A model generated the notes under the pieces. The model was given only the letters and a program-made list of their open reading frames with translations. It had not been told where the DNA came from and made no database searches. A DNA stretch of 64,000 nt from Erysipelatoclostridium sp. An173 (lineage in GTDB: Bacteria > Bacillota_I > Bacilli_A > Erysipelotrichales > Coprobacillaceae). The translations under genes were made by a program, and so were the position numbers. Positions 1-8,142 of the stretch are shown here, one piece after another (within the stretch, counting starts at the first letter, position 1; each line of letters starts with the position of its first letter). The stretch lies in assembly GCF_002160495.1 (NCBI RefSeq), contig NZ_NFKR01000016.1:1-64000 (forward strand). Direction: 5' to 3'.

Positions 1-2
1 CA

Positions 3-44
3 CAGGGATTTGATGTATCATCTATTCAAGAAATTCCTAAATAA
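3..44 (+). CDS. C-terminal tail of a gene cut by the window edge
   Basis: The window opens inside a plus-strand frame that reads GFDVSSIQEIPK and stops at TAA (42-44). A strong terminator lies 25 bases downstream at 69-97, which supports a real gene end. Thirteen residues are too few to name a family. Confidence 0.4.
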   Translation, partial: QGFDVSSIQEIPK

Positions 45-68
45 TATTCTGTTTTTTCTAAATGAAAC

Positions 69-97
69 CGAACTTGTTTTTAAGTTCGTCTTTTTTT
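69..97 (+). terminator. Rho-independent terminator
   Basis: The stem CGAACTT (69-75) pairs with AAGTTCG (82-88) around a T-rich loop and is followed by TC and seven T. It ends the gene truncated at the left edge. Confidence 0.8.
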
Positions 98-182
98 GTG
101 TTTTTACTCGCGATTGGGTCAAATTATTTTTCACACTTTCCTCCTCTTGTATCTATGTTTTAACATGCTTTAAAACAAAAAA

Positions 183-267
183 ATAGAGCACCTGTTCTTT
201 TAAAAACATCGCTCTAAAATTTATTTTAATAATTATCTAAAAAATAGAACAGTGCTCTATTTTTTAG
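183..267 (-). terminator. Alternative hairpins / terminator region downstream of RpiR gene
   Basis: Three mutually exclusive pairings are visible. An 11-bp perfect hairpin is formed by CTAAAAAATAG (237-247) and its complement (257-267). A 15-bp helix with one bulge is formed by 183-198 and 246-260. A small hairpin is formed by TAGAGC (184-189) and GCTCTA (211-216). The region follows the stop of the minus-strand RpiR gene, so a terminator is the simplest reading. Confidence 0.55.
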
Positions 268-275
268 ATAAAATA

Positions 276-1163
276 CTAATTTTTATCTTCTTCCATTATA
301 ATTTGGTTAGATGAAAAATGTTCTACTTCAACTTTTTTTGAATGCTTTATTTTGTAATCTAAATTATTTTCATAATTGAGTCGAAAATAGCATGAATATA
401 AAATATTAAACAATAAAGATACTGAATGTTCAGAAGTAAAATTAGCAATCTTAGAAAATAACTTTTCTCTAGTAGCAATATATAAAATACATTCACTAAA
501 ACAACTTAATGTATTTTCTCCAAAACTCGTCATAATGATAATCGGAATATTTTTCTCTTTTAATAACGAAGCCACCCTAATTAAACTATGATTTTCTCCT
601 GAATAAGATACAATAATAGCACAATCATTAACATCTAACATATCCGCCTGATATTTTTCTTCACCAACATGATTTTGAACAATAACATGCTTTTTTATCC
701 TCGACATTTTTTGTTGAAAAACTGTAGCTAGTGGTACATAAGCCCCAAAGCCAAAAACATAAATATGCTGGGCCTTATCAATTATCCTAATTGCACGTTG
801 CAATGAATCATGATGAATTAACGATACTGTATCTTTTGTAGCTTCGTTAATAACTTCTTTAATACTGCCAACAACACTCATCATATTATCATCTTTACTA
901 AAAGGCAAATTAGCATCAATATTATCGAAATGTGAATCCAAATATTTTTGTTCCTTAATTAATTGTTCTTTTAACTGATTATAGCCTTGATATCCTAATT
1001 TATGAGCTAATCTAATTACAGCTGAAGATGAACAATATACTTCTTTTGCAATATCTCGAGTTGACAAATTACTTAAAGAAACTCGGTGTTCCAATAAATA
1101 ATTCGCAATATCTCGTTCTACTTTGGTTAATTTCTCATTAGCTATTTTGTCAATTAATAACAT
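276..1163 (-). CDS. RpiR/MurR-family transcriptional regulator
   Basis: This 295-residue protein has an N-terminal RpiR helix-turn-helix (about 1-77, with a STRDIAKEVYCSSSAVIRLA core) and a C-terminal SIS sugar-phosphate isomerase-like domain (about 115-250, with IIVSYSGENHSL as the sugar-phosphate loop). In this family the SIS domain senses a phosphorylated sugar and changes DNA binding. No sugar operon adjoins it, so the ligand is unknown. The start has a GGTG ribosome site. It is a paralogue of the broken gene at 11056-11930; both share a CYFxxNYxNN motif near the C-terminus. The upstream gap (1164-1328) shows no obvious partner. Confidence 0.88.
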   Translation of the reverse strand: MLLIDKIANEKLTKVERDIANYLLEHRVSLSNLSTRDIAKEVYCSSSAVIRLAHKLGYQGYNQLKEQLIKEQKYLDSHFDNIDANLPFSKDDNMMSVVGSIKEVINEATKDTVSLIHHDSLQRAIRIIDKAQHIYVFGFGAYVPLATVFQQKMSRIKKHVIVQNHVGEEKYQADMLDVNDCAIIVSYSGENHSLIRVASLLKEKNIPIIIMTSFGENTLSCFSECILYIATREKLFSKIANFTSEHSVSLLFNILYSCYFRLNYENNLDYKIKHSKKVEVEHFSSNQIIMEEDKN

Positions 1164-1328
1164 CTCTATTCACCACCCTAAAATTAAGTATATAATATTT
1201 TAATATTATATAACCATATCTAAGTAAATTTATAAAACTTTTTAGTAACTCTTTTGATCCTAAATTAATATTCTATAAAATTGTAGTTAATAACTATTAT
1301 CATAAATATTCTAAAAATATAATATTTG

Positions 1329-1356
1329 TTGACTATTTTTCTAACTTCAGTATAAT
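1329..1356 (+). promoter_or_regulatory. Sigma-A type promoter
   Basis: TTGACT (1329-1334) and TATAAT (1351-1356) are separated by 16 bp. Transcription would begin near 1363, which rules out the longer frame starting at TTG 1362 and supports the ATG at 1392. A small GTTAG/CTAAC hairpin (1365-1380) lies in the leader. Confidence 0.75.
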
Positions 1357-1391
1357 ACGAATTGTTAGTTTGTTCTAACTTTGTAGGTATT

Positions 1392-1742
1392 ATGTTGTTA
1401 AATAAAATTATTGTTTTAATTTGTTGTATTCTATTAATTCTATGTATTTTACCATTATGGAAAAATAAGTTTGCGGGTAATAAAGTTCTTTTAAAAATCA
1501 CTTCATTCCACCAGATTTATGCTTTTTTATTACTTGTTTTAGCTTTAATCCATGGGATATTAGCCGGTAATAATCCAGCGATGTTTAGTGGTAAAATTGC
1601 CTGGATGATTTTATTATTAATTATTTTATTTGCATATATAATTAAACAAAACAAGCCTAAATGGAAAAAAATCCATATGGCATTATCTATTATTTTTGTA
1701 GGATTAGTAATTTTACATATTATTCATGCAATTATAGTATAA
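1392..1742 (+). CDS. Small four-helix membrane protein, cytochrome b-like
   Basis: This 116-residue protein has four predicted membrane helices (about 4-24, 38-60, 68-88, 93-116). Histidines sit at helix ends and faces in FHQIYAF, LIHGILA, KKIHMAL and LHIIHAI. That pattern is what one expects of a b-type haem four-helix bundle (cytochrome b561 / ferric reductase-like), but haem binding is an inference. The start is the ATG after GTAGGT, downstream of the promoter at 1329-1356; the longer TTG start is unlikely. It converges on the oxidoreductase at 1753, and a shared terminator lies between them. Confidence 0.6.
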   Translation: MLLNKIIVLICCILLILCILPLWKNKFAGNKVLLKITSFHQIYAFLLLVLALIHGILAGNNPAMFSGKIAWMILLLIILFAYIIKQNKPKWKKIHMALSIIFVGLVILHIIHAIIV

Positions 1743-1747
1743 AAAAA

Positions 1748-1784
1748 GAGGATTATTTTAAGAAAGTCTTATAATCCTCATAGT
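1748..1784. terminator. Bidirectional terminator
   Basis: GAGGATTAT (1748-1756) pairs with ATAATCCTC (1771-1779), with T-runs after it on the plus strand and A-runs before it (T on minus). The right arm lies inside the 3' end of the minus-strand oxidoreductase gene. Confidence 0.7.
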
Positions 1785-2763
1785 TTTTCTTTAATAATTC
1801 AGGTGTATTTAAATCATATGGACAATGAGCTTTACATTTACCACAATTTATACATGTCTCAATTTTTTTCATTTCCTCTTGCCAATGTGGTGAAAGCCAA
1901 TTAGCACTTGGAGATCTTCTAAGCATTAAAGACATTCTAGCACATTGATTTATTTCAATTCCCATTGGACAAGGCATACAATAACCACAGCCACGACAGA
2001 ATTCACCAGCTAATTCTTGACGATCATGTTCTATTATTGCTTTAATTTCATCATTTAAAACTGGTGGATTATCATTGTAACTAATAAACTCATCTAGTTC
2101 TTTTTCTTTTTGAATTCCCCAAATTGGTAAAGTATTATCAAATTGAGCTAGATAAGCATAAGCTACATCAGAACGAGTAATTAAACCACCTGATAAAGCT
2201 TTCATGCAAATAAAACCGACATCTTTTTCCTTACATAATCTTACTAGTTCTTCTTCTTTATCAGATGCTAAATAACTAAATGGGAATTGTAACGTATCAT
2301 ACAAACCAGATTCTACGGCTTCTTTTGCAACATGTAGACGATGATTAGTTATTCCAATATGTTTTATTTTTCCTTGTTCTTTAGCTTCCAACATTGCTTC
2401 ATACAATCCTGTTCCATCATTTGGTTTAGGACAAAATGATGGATTATGGAATTGATAAATATCAATATAATCAGTTTTCAATAATTCCAAACTTGTATTT
2501 AAATCGCGCCAAAAATCTTCTACTGTTGTAGCCATTGTTTTTGTAGCAATATAAATATCTTTACGTACATCACTTAAAGATAATCCTATTTTTTCTTCAC
2601 TATCACTATAAGCCCGAGCTGAATCAAAGAAATTAATTCCATTTGCATAGGCCTTTTTTAAAATCACTTTGGCTTCTTCTTTGCCCACTCTTTGTATTGG
2701 TAAAGCACCAAAGCCATTACGATTAACAACAATATTAGTTCTTCCTAATCTTACTTTTTCCAT
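1753..2763 (-). CDS. Aldo/keto reductase with C-terminal 4Fe-4S domain
   Basis: This 336-residue protein has an AKR TIM barrel (about 1-270) with the catalytic region FFDSARAYSDSEEKIG (Asp and Tyr) and the substrate-side motif DIYQFHNP. Two cysteine clusters follow: CRGCGYCMPCP (about residue 257) and CINCGKCKAHCP (about 309), typical of ferredoxin-type 4Fe-4S binding. Such AKR-ferredoxin proteins occur in anaerobes and probably couple NAD(P)H to low-potential carriers; the substrate is unknown. The start has a strong AGGAGGGG site. A second member of this family lies at 53054-54172. Confidence 0.88.
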   Translation of the reverse strand: MEKVRLGRTNIVVNRNGFGALPIQRVGKEEAKVILKKAYANGINFFDSARAYSDSEEKIGLSLSDVRKDIYIATKTMATTVEDFWRDLNTSLELLKTDYIDIYQFHNPSFCPKPNDGTGLYEAMLEAKEQGKIKHIGITNHRLHVAKEAVESGLYDTLQFPFSYLASDKEEELVRLCKEKDVGFICMKALSGGLITRSDVAYAYLAQFDNTLPIWGIQKEKELDEFISYNDNPPVLNDEIKAIIEHDRQELAGEFCRGCGYCMPCPMGIEINQCARMSLMLRRSPSANWLSPHWQEEMKKIETCINCGKCKAHCPYDLNTPELLKKNYEDYKTFLK

Positions 2764-2810
2764 AATACCCCTCCTACATCGATTGACATTAACTATTATA
2801 ACATTAAAAA

Positions 2811-2830
2811 AACGAGAATTTAATCTCGTT
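2811..2830 (-). terminator. Rho-independent terminator of the phosphatase gene
   Basis: AACGAGA (2811-2817) pairs with TCTCGTT (2824-2830). On the minus strand the hairpin is followed by seven T, directly after the stop of the gene at 2834. Confidence 0.75.
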
Positions 2831-2833
2831 TAC

Positions 2834-3403
2834 TTAAAAATCATGATTAATTATTTCAACTAAAGAAAACTCATCATTTTCAAATTCAAATTTCAAAATA
2901 CAACAATTACGAATTCTAGTTGTTTGATCAACTTGACTATTTTTTGACCAGTAACGCATGAACCCACGACATGAAGCCCCATGACTAACAGCTAGAACTG
3001 TCTGATGATCTTCTTTTTTCATAACTTCTAATAAAGTATCTGCCATTCGCTGACGCATTTCTAATTCACCTTCGCCACCATAAGTTACAAAGAAATCTCC
3101 ATATGGAAGAGGTGGATTTAAATCTTCACTTTCTCCTTCAAAAACACCAAAATTCCACTCTTTTAAACCCTTAAGACGTGTATATGGCATATCTGTTACT
3201 AATTCTAAAGTATCGCAAGCACGCTCTGAAGTTGAAGAATAAGCATGATCAAATGTAATATTATGATCTTTAAAATATTTTCCCGCAACTTTAGCTTGTT
3301 TAATTCCTAATTCTGTTAAAGGCGCATCACACCAGCCTTGAATTTTCTTTCGAACATTAAATAATGTTTCTCCATGACGCATTAAATATAATGTCTTTTT
3401 CAT
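2834..3403 (-). CDS. Histidine phosphatase family protein (phosphoglycerate mutase-like)
   Basis: This 189-residue cytosolic enzyme has the phosphohistidine motif LMRHGET near the N-terminus, an acid-base region (about 77-83) and the second catalytic histidine in LAVSHGASCRG (about 135-145). The length fits small broad-specificity phosphatases rather than true glycolytic mutase. The ATG at 3403 is chosen over the upstream TTG (3409) because GGAGG lies ten bases before it. The gene stands alone, with its own terminator. Confidence 0.85.
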   Translation of the reverse strand: MKKTLYLMRHGETLFNVRKKIQGWCDAPLTELGIKQAKVAGKYFKDHNITFDHAYSSTSERACDTLELVTDMPYTRLKGLKEWNFGVFEGESEDLNPPLPYGDFFVTYGGEGELEMRQRMADTLLEVMKKEDHQTVLAVSHGASCRGFMRYWSKNSQVDQTTRIRNCCILKFEFENDEFSLVEIINHDF

Positions 3404-3653
3404 TTCCAATCAACCTCCATAAAAAACAAACCAGCCTCAAAATCAAGCATACTATAACACAATTTAAAAAAATGCGCACCATATTTATTATTTTTAACTA
3501 TTAACCCCCTAGAAAAAACATTATCTTCTGTATTTACAACTTAAAATAAGGTAGAATAAAAAAAGAGCTATATATCATAATTTATTCATTTACTAATAAT
3601 AATTTCGTTTGTTTTGTATGAAAATCATACACTAACATATAAAAAATATTAAG
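3404..3653. other. Gene-free stretch between divergent genes, with a palindrome
   Basis: This AT-rich region lies between the phosphatase gene and the pckA leader. The one clear element is the inverted repeat GTATGA-AAA-TCATAC (3616-3630), shortly upstream of the pckA leader. It lies where a promoter spacer would be expected, so it may be an operator, although no convincing -35/-10 pair can be fixed. Confidence 0.35.
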
Positions 3654-3731
3654 AAAGGAGATGTGAAGGACTTTTAAATATAAAAATTAGGTAACAAACA
3701 ATTTAATAAAAGTCACTTCATAAAAAAATTT
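3654..3731 (+). promoter_or_regulatory. pckA leader: ribosome site separated from the start codon by a hairpin
   Basis: The only good Shine-Dalgarno sequence (AAAGGAG, 3654-3660) is 71 bases before the pckA ATG. Between them a 13-bp stem with one bulge forms: TGAAG and GACTTTTA (3664-3676) pair with TAAAAGTC and CTTCA (3707-3720), leaving a 30-base loop. Folding would leave about 14 unpaired bases between ribosome site and ATG. No ribosome site lies next to the ATG itself. Alternatively, AAAGGAG could serve a four-codon leader starting at GTG 3663. Confidence 0.5.
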
Positions 3732-5315
3732 ATGGAAACATATGGAATTGAAAAATATGGGCTTTCAACTACTGGAACAATTTATCGAAACATTCCCGCT
3801 GGATCTTTAGTCGAAAAAGCCCTATTAAAAAAAGAAGGACGCCTTAGTAGAGCTGGCTGTTTATGTATTGAAACTGGTGAAAGAACGGGTCGTTCACCAA
3901 ACGATAAATATATTGTCGACCACCCTTCAATCCATGATAAAATTGCTTGGGGTAAAGTTAACCGTCCGGTTTCACCAGAAAAATTTGATTTAGTTTATAA
4001 ACAAATTATCGATCACTTATCAGATAAAGACTTATACATTTTTGATGGTTACGCTGGTGCTAATCCAAAATATTCATATGCTTTTAGAATCATTAATGAA
4101 AAAGCTAGTCAAAATCTTTTTATTTCTAATCTTTTAATTAAACCTACTCCTCGTGAATTACAGCACTTTCAAGAAGATTATTTAATTTTAGCAGCACCTG
4201 ATTGCAAAATTGATAAAAGCGTTGGTTTAAATAGCGATGTTGCTGTAATGATTGACTACGCTAGACAAATAGTTTTAATCGCTGGAACTGGTTATTCCGG
4301 TGAAATCAAAAAAAGTATTTTTTGTGTCATGAATTATGTTTTACCGCAACGAAATGTCTTTACTATGCACTGTTCTGCAAATATTGGTGATGAAGGCGAT
4401 ACTGCGTTATTCTTCGGACTTTCAGGAACTGGAAAGACAACTTTATCCGCTGATCCTAAACGTAAATTAATTGGTGATGATGAACATGGCTGGTCACATA
4501 CTTCAGTATTTAATTTTGAGGGCGGCTGCTATGCAAAATGTATTAATTTATCTAAAGAAAACGAACCTGAAATCTGGGATGCAGTAAGATTTGGTGCTGT
4601 TGCTGAAAATGTCTGCTTATTTGAAGATACTAGAATAATTGATTTTAATGATAATTCAATTACTGAAAATACCCGTGTTGGTTATCCACTAAATTTTATC
4701 GCTAATATTGCACCTGAAGGGGTAGCTCCAATTCCAAAAACAATTTTCTTTTTAGCCGCTGATGCTTTCGGGGTTTTACCACCGATTTCTAAATTAGATA
4801 AAAACTCAGCAGCATATCATTTCGTATCTGGCTATACAAGCAAACTAGCTGGTACTGAAGATGGGGTTACCGAACCCGAAGCAACTTTTTCTACCTGTTT
4901 TGGAGAACCATTTTTACCATTAGACCCTTTGCTTTATGCACAACAATTCCAGCGTCGAGTTAAAAAAGCTGGTGCCAATGTCTTTTTGATTAATACTGGA
5001 TGGGTTGGCGGATCTTATGGAACTGGTAAACGTATCCCGATTAAATTTACTCGTGCTATGATCAATGCCGCAATTGATGGCGAACTAGATTTTGTCAGCT
5101 ATGAAAGAGATCCTTACTTCAATTTAAATATTCCTAAATTCTGTCCTGGTGTTCCTCAGGAATTATTGAATCCAAAATCTACTTGGATCGATAAAGATGC
5201 TTATGACCAGACTGCTCAAAAATTAGTAAAAATGTTCCAAAACAACTTTAAGCAATATTCTAATTTTCCAGAAGCAGTTATCAACGCTGGACCTGGCGGA
5301 ACTTACAGCCAGTAA
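3732..5315 (+). CDS. pckA: Phosphoenolpyruvate carboxykinase (ATP)
   Basis: This 527-residue cytosolic enzyme interconverts oxaloacetate plus ATP with PEP, CO2 and ADP. In fermenting gut anaerobes it often runs in the carboxylating direction towards succinate. Visible signatures are the substrate region ETGERTGRSPNDKYIV (about 45-60), the P-loop GLSGTGKTTLS (about 230) and the PEPCK-specific Mg/kinase-2 region IGDDEHGWS (about 248). The length is normal. The start fits family N-termini even though no ribosome site adjoins it; see the leader hairpin at 3654-3731. It is transcribed alone with its own terminator. Confidence 0.97.
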   Translation: METYGIEKYGLSTTGTIYRNIPAGSLVEKALLKKEGRLSRAGCLCIETGERTGRSPNDKYIVDHPSIHDKIAWGKVNRPVSPEKFDLVYKQIIDHLSDKDLYIFDGYAGANPKYSYAFRIINEKASQNLFISNLLIKPTPRELQHFQEDYLILAAPDCKIDKSVGLNSDVAVMIDYARQIVLIAGTGYSGEIKKSIFCVMNYVLPQRNVFTMHCSANIGDEGDTALFFGLSGTGKTTLSADPKRKLIGDDEHGWSHTSVFNFEGGCYAKCINLSKENEPEIWDAVRFGAVAENVCLFEDTRIIDFNDNSITENTRVGYPLNFIANIAPEGVAPIPKTIFFLAADAFGVLPPISKLDKNSAAYHFVSGYTSKLAGTEDGVTEPEATFSTCFGEPFLPLDPLLYAQQFQRRVKKAGANVFLINTGWVGGSYGTGKRIPIKFTRAMINAAIDGELDFVSYERDPYFNLNIPKFCPGVPQELLNPKSTWIDKDAYDQTAQKLVKMFQNNFKQYSNFPEAVINAGPGGTYSQ

Positions 5316-5341
5316 TTTCAAAATAGTATTTATAAAAACTT

Positions 5342-5372
5342 GGGGTTCTCACTTTAAACAAGAACCCCTTTT
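5342..5372 (+). terminator. Rho-independent terminator of pckA
   Basis: GGGGTTCT (5342-5349) pairs with AGAACCCC (5361-5368), followed by TTTT. Confidence 0.85.
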
Positions 5373-5394
5373 CATCTCTATACAAATCATATTA

Positions 5395-5979
5395 CTATAA
5401 TCTTAAATCATTCATTTCTAATACTTCTATCAATAATCCAACTCCACCAGCTAATAAAAAACCTGCAAGAATATAATTTATGATAACCGTCATAACCATT
5501 GGCGCTATTAATAAAATTACTGCCATAATAATACTAATAATACCAATAGCCCTTACCCAGCTAACATCAACAATTCCAAATAAACTTAAACGATACGAAA
5601 AAGTTAACTTATTAATACCATAGATAAGTAACACAATTGCTAAAACACATGTAATAGTACTAACTGTCAGTTCTAACGGTGAACTTAAAAACAATAATCC
5701 AATTAATAGATTACAAACAACTATAACTAAATTACCGGTATATCTTACGAAAGATGGTGTTGCTAAATAATCTATAAAACGATATATAGCTAGTATTAAA
5801 AAAACTAACCCGATAAACTTGCCTACTAAACTTAATGATTCAATCGGAAAAATAATTGCTAAGATAGCAAGAATAATCATCAAAACACCAATGATGCCAC
5901 CGATAATCCTTAATAACCGCACCTTTTTATTCCATTTATCAATAATCTGATTTTCAAATTCATAATTAAATCTAAACAT
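5395..5979 (-). CDS. DUF308 (HdeD-like) membrane protein
   Basis: This 194-residue protein has a short charged cytoplasmic N-terminus and six predicted membrane helices arranged as three hairpins, the organisation of the DUF308/HdeD family. The family is linked to acid resistance in E. coli, but the role in Firmicutes is not established. The start has GGTGATATT before ATG. It may share a transcript with the upstream minus-strand EamA gene (64 bp gap). Confidence 0.75.
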   Translation of the reverse strand: MFRFNYEFENQIIDKWNKKVRLLRIIGGIIGVLMIILAILAIIFPIESLSLVGKFIGLVFLILAIYRFIDYLATPSFVRYTGNLVIVVCNLLIGLLFLSSPLELTVSTITCVLAIVLLIYGINKLTFSYRLSLFGIVDVSWVRAIGIISIIMAVILLIAPMVMTVIINYILAGFLLAGGVGLLIEVLEMNDLRL

Positions 5980-6043
5980 AATATCACCTTCTCATTTATA
6001 TTATAGTCCTGTTGATTTAAACATTTATGAACAAATCATCCTA

Positions 6044-6880
6044 TTAATTATTAAAAGACAAGTAAATAGCTACACCAATAATAATCAAACCACCTAATAA
6101 TTCTTTAAAAGCCATCATTTCATTTAATAATAAAAACGCAAATATAATACTATATACACTTTCCATACTAGAAATAATACTAGCTGTTTGGACTTTTATC
6201 TTTTTCAAACTATTTACATAGATACTATGGGCTATTGCTGTACAAACAATTCCTAAAAATATTATTGCTCCTAAGTCTAATGAATTAATTGTCGTTGTAA
6301 CAAAAAATATTGTCGGAAATAAAATAATTGTTGCTACACCTTGTTCATAAAGACATATTATTGTTCCTGAATAATTTAGTGATAAATAGCGATTAAATAA
6401 ACATAAAATAGCATAACTAAAGGCACTGATCATCCCTACAACGATTCCAAGCGTCATTTGATTAGCCAATGAAAATTCTGGAACAGTAATTAATACTCCT
6501 GCAAACATAATAATTGCCATTGTCACATTTTTTATTTCTAATTTTTCATGATATATTAATGGTTCTAAAAATGTTACAAATATTGGAAAAGTTGCAAATG
6601 TAATGGTTCCAATCGCAACCGTTGCTATTTGGATTGCCTGCAAAAAAGTAAACCAATGAATTGCAAGTATTATCCCTGCTACAATAACATAACTATAATC
6701 ACGTTTCTTTAATTTCCAATTGTCCTTTTTTATTAATATAATAATTAATAAAAATATTGATGAAAAAAACACTCTTCCAAAGGTGACTAAAATAGCTGGT
6801 ACACTAACAAACTTACCAATGACCCCCGCTAACCCAAATAACATTACCGCAATATGTAAAGAAATAATTTCCCGTTTCAT
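6044..6880 (-). CDS. EamA/DMT-family permease
   Basis: This 278-residue protein has ten predicted membrane helices in two homologous EamA halves (about 1-130 and 140-278), with the usual glycine/proline-rich loop FATFPIFVTFLEPLI in the first half. DMT permeases export or exchange small metabolites; the substrate cannot be read from the sequence. The start follows GAGGTAGTT. The DUF308 gene is downstream on the same strand. Confidence 0.85.
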   Translation of the reverse strand: MKREIISLHIAVMLFGLAGVIGKFVSVPAILVTFGRVFFSSIFLLIIILIKKDNWKLKKRDYSYVIVAGIILAIHWFTFLQAIQIATVAIGTITFATFPIFVTFLEPLIYHEKLEIKNVTMAIIMFAGVLITVPEFSLANQMTLGIVVGMISAFSYAILCLFNRYLSLNYSGTIICLYEQGVATIILFPTIFFVTTTINSLDLGAIIFLGIVCTAIAHSIYVNSLKKIKVQTASIISSMESVYSIIFAFLLLNEMMAFKELLGGLIIIGVAIYLSFNN

Positions 6881-7014
6881 AACTACCTCACTAAATATAA
6901 TCTTAACGACAATGATTAATATTTACAAGGCTAATAACAAAAAAGAAATGATAATATTAATTTGACATGGTATAATCATTAAAAAATAATATTTTTATAA
7001 AAGGATAAATAAAA

Positions 7015-7281
7015 ATGAATGTAACTAATGAACTATTAACAAATTTAGCTAAATTACACACAACTGATTTAGGTGTAATTAGAATAAAAAGAAATCTATC
7101 TTTAGACAGCGATGATGTTGTTGAATGGTGTAAATCTAAAATTAAATTGCCAAACGCCATCATTATCCAAAAAGGGAAAAACTGGTATGTAAGTATCGAT
7201 AATTGTATCATAACGATAAATGCTAATAGTTATACAATTATTACAGCTCATAAAGAAAAGAAAAACCGTCAGTCTCTATAA
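7015..7281 (+). CDS. DUF3781 family protein
   Basis: This 88-residue soluble protein matches the small DUF3781 family: an N-terminal helix NELLTNLAKLHTTDLG, a middle segment of the DDVVEWCKSKI type, and the conserved C-terminal IQKGKNWYV...ITINANSYTIITA strand pair. Function is unknown. AAAAGGATA is the ribosome site. The antisense frame over it is a shadow. Its 3' end forms the left arm of a terminator. Confidence 0.7.
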   Translation: MNVTNELLTNLAKLHTTDLGVIRIKRNLSLDSDDVVEWCKSKIKLPNAIIIQKGKNWYVSIDNCIITINANSYTIITAHKEKKNRQSL

Positions 7282-7300
7282 ATAAGATGACGGTTTCAAT
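7263..7300. terminator. Bidirectional terminator
   Basis: AAACCGTCA (7263-7271) pairs with TGACGGTTT (7288-7296), flanked by A-runs and T-rich sequence. It separates the convergent DUF3781 and hemolysin III genes. Confidence 0.75.
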
Positions 7301-7310
7301 TTATATTCAA

Positions 7311-7985
7311 TTAAATAACATATAAAATTATACATAAAAAATGTAAAGCACTTCCAAGCAGTATCCATAAATGCCAGATACTATGCATATAACGATGTTT
7401 ATTTTGTAAACCATAGAATATCGTTCCAATTGTATACGCTAAACCACCGGCTACTAATAAATAAATACCACTCATCCCAACTGCTTCTGGTAATAGATTA
7501 AATCTAAAAACTATTCCCCAGCCCATCGCTAAATATAAAACCATCGATAAAGTTGAATATTTTTTTATATCTATCGCATTTAAAATAATACCTATAATTG
7601 TACAGCCCCATTCTATTGCTAAAATGACCCAAGCCCAAAAAGGATCGATTGGTCTGATTGAACATAGTAATACTGGTGTATATGTTCCAGCAATCAAAAC
7701 AAAAATAGTACAGTGATCCATAATCTGGAATACTTTTTTACTTTTTCGATTAGCTGGCAAACCATGATAAATACTGCTCATAGTATATAATAAAATCATT
7801 GAAACACCATATATTATCCCTGAGGCAATTCCATAACCATTATGATGAATAGCAGCAAAAACGATACAAAGAACTAATACCGCTATTCCAAAAGCACCAC
7901 CGACTATATGAGTAACCATATTAAAGATTTCTTCACCGCGGGTATATTCTGGTAATATTCGATCATCTAGTTTTGTCCTTTTCAT
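7311..7985 (-). CDS. Hemolysin III / PAQR family membrane protein
   Basis: This 224-residue protein has seven predicted membrane helices. The family motifs are present: EIFNMVTHIVGG with the first His/Glu, YTMSSIYHGL with SxxxH, and the C-terminal HSIWHLWILLGSALHF with HxxxH. In PAQR proteins these histidines bind zinc. Bacterial members are proposed to affect membrane energetics rather than to be true hemolysins. ATG 7985, with GGAGG six bases upstream, is preferred to the TTG one codon earlier. Confidence 0.9.
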   Translation of the reverse strand: MKRTKLDDRILPEYTRGEEIFNMVTHIVGGAFGIAVLVLCIVFAAIHHNGYGIASGIIYGVSMILLYTMSSIYHGLPANRKSKKVFQIMDHCTIFVLIAGTYTPVLLCSIRPIDPFWAWVILAIEWGCTIIGIILNAIDIKKYSTLSMVLYLAMGWGIVFRFNLLPEAVGMSGIYLLVAGGLAYTIGTIFYGLQNKHRYMHSIWHLWILLGSALHFLCIILYVI

Positions 7986-8121
7986 CAAATTCCTCCATTC
8001 TTTGACTATAAAAATAATACGATACTATATTTAATTCCAGTTGTTTAATCATCTTAAAACATTAATATATCTTTTATATTAACTTATTAAATAAATTAGG
8101 ATTAATTACCTCATTAGAAAA

Positions 8122-8141
8122 CAGCATGTCTTTACATGCTG
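8122..8141 (-). terminator. Terminator of the diguanylate cyclase gene
   Basis: CAGCATGT pairs with ACATGCTG around CTTT. On the minus strand a TTTTCT tail follows. It lies just after the stop at 8143. Confidence 0.65.
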
Positions 8142-8142
8142 C

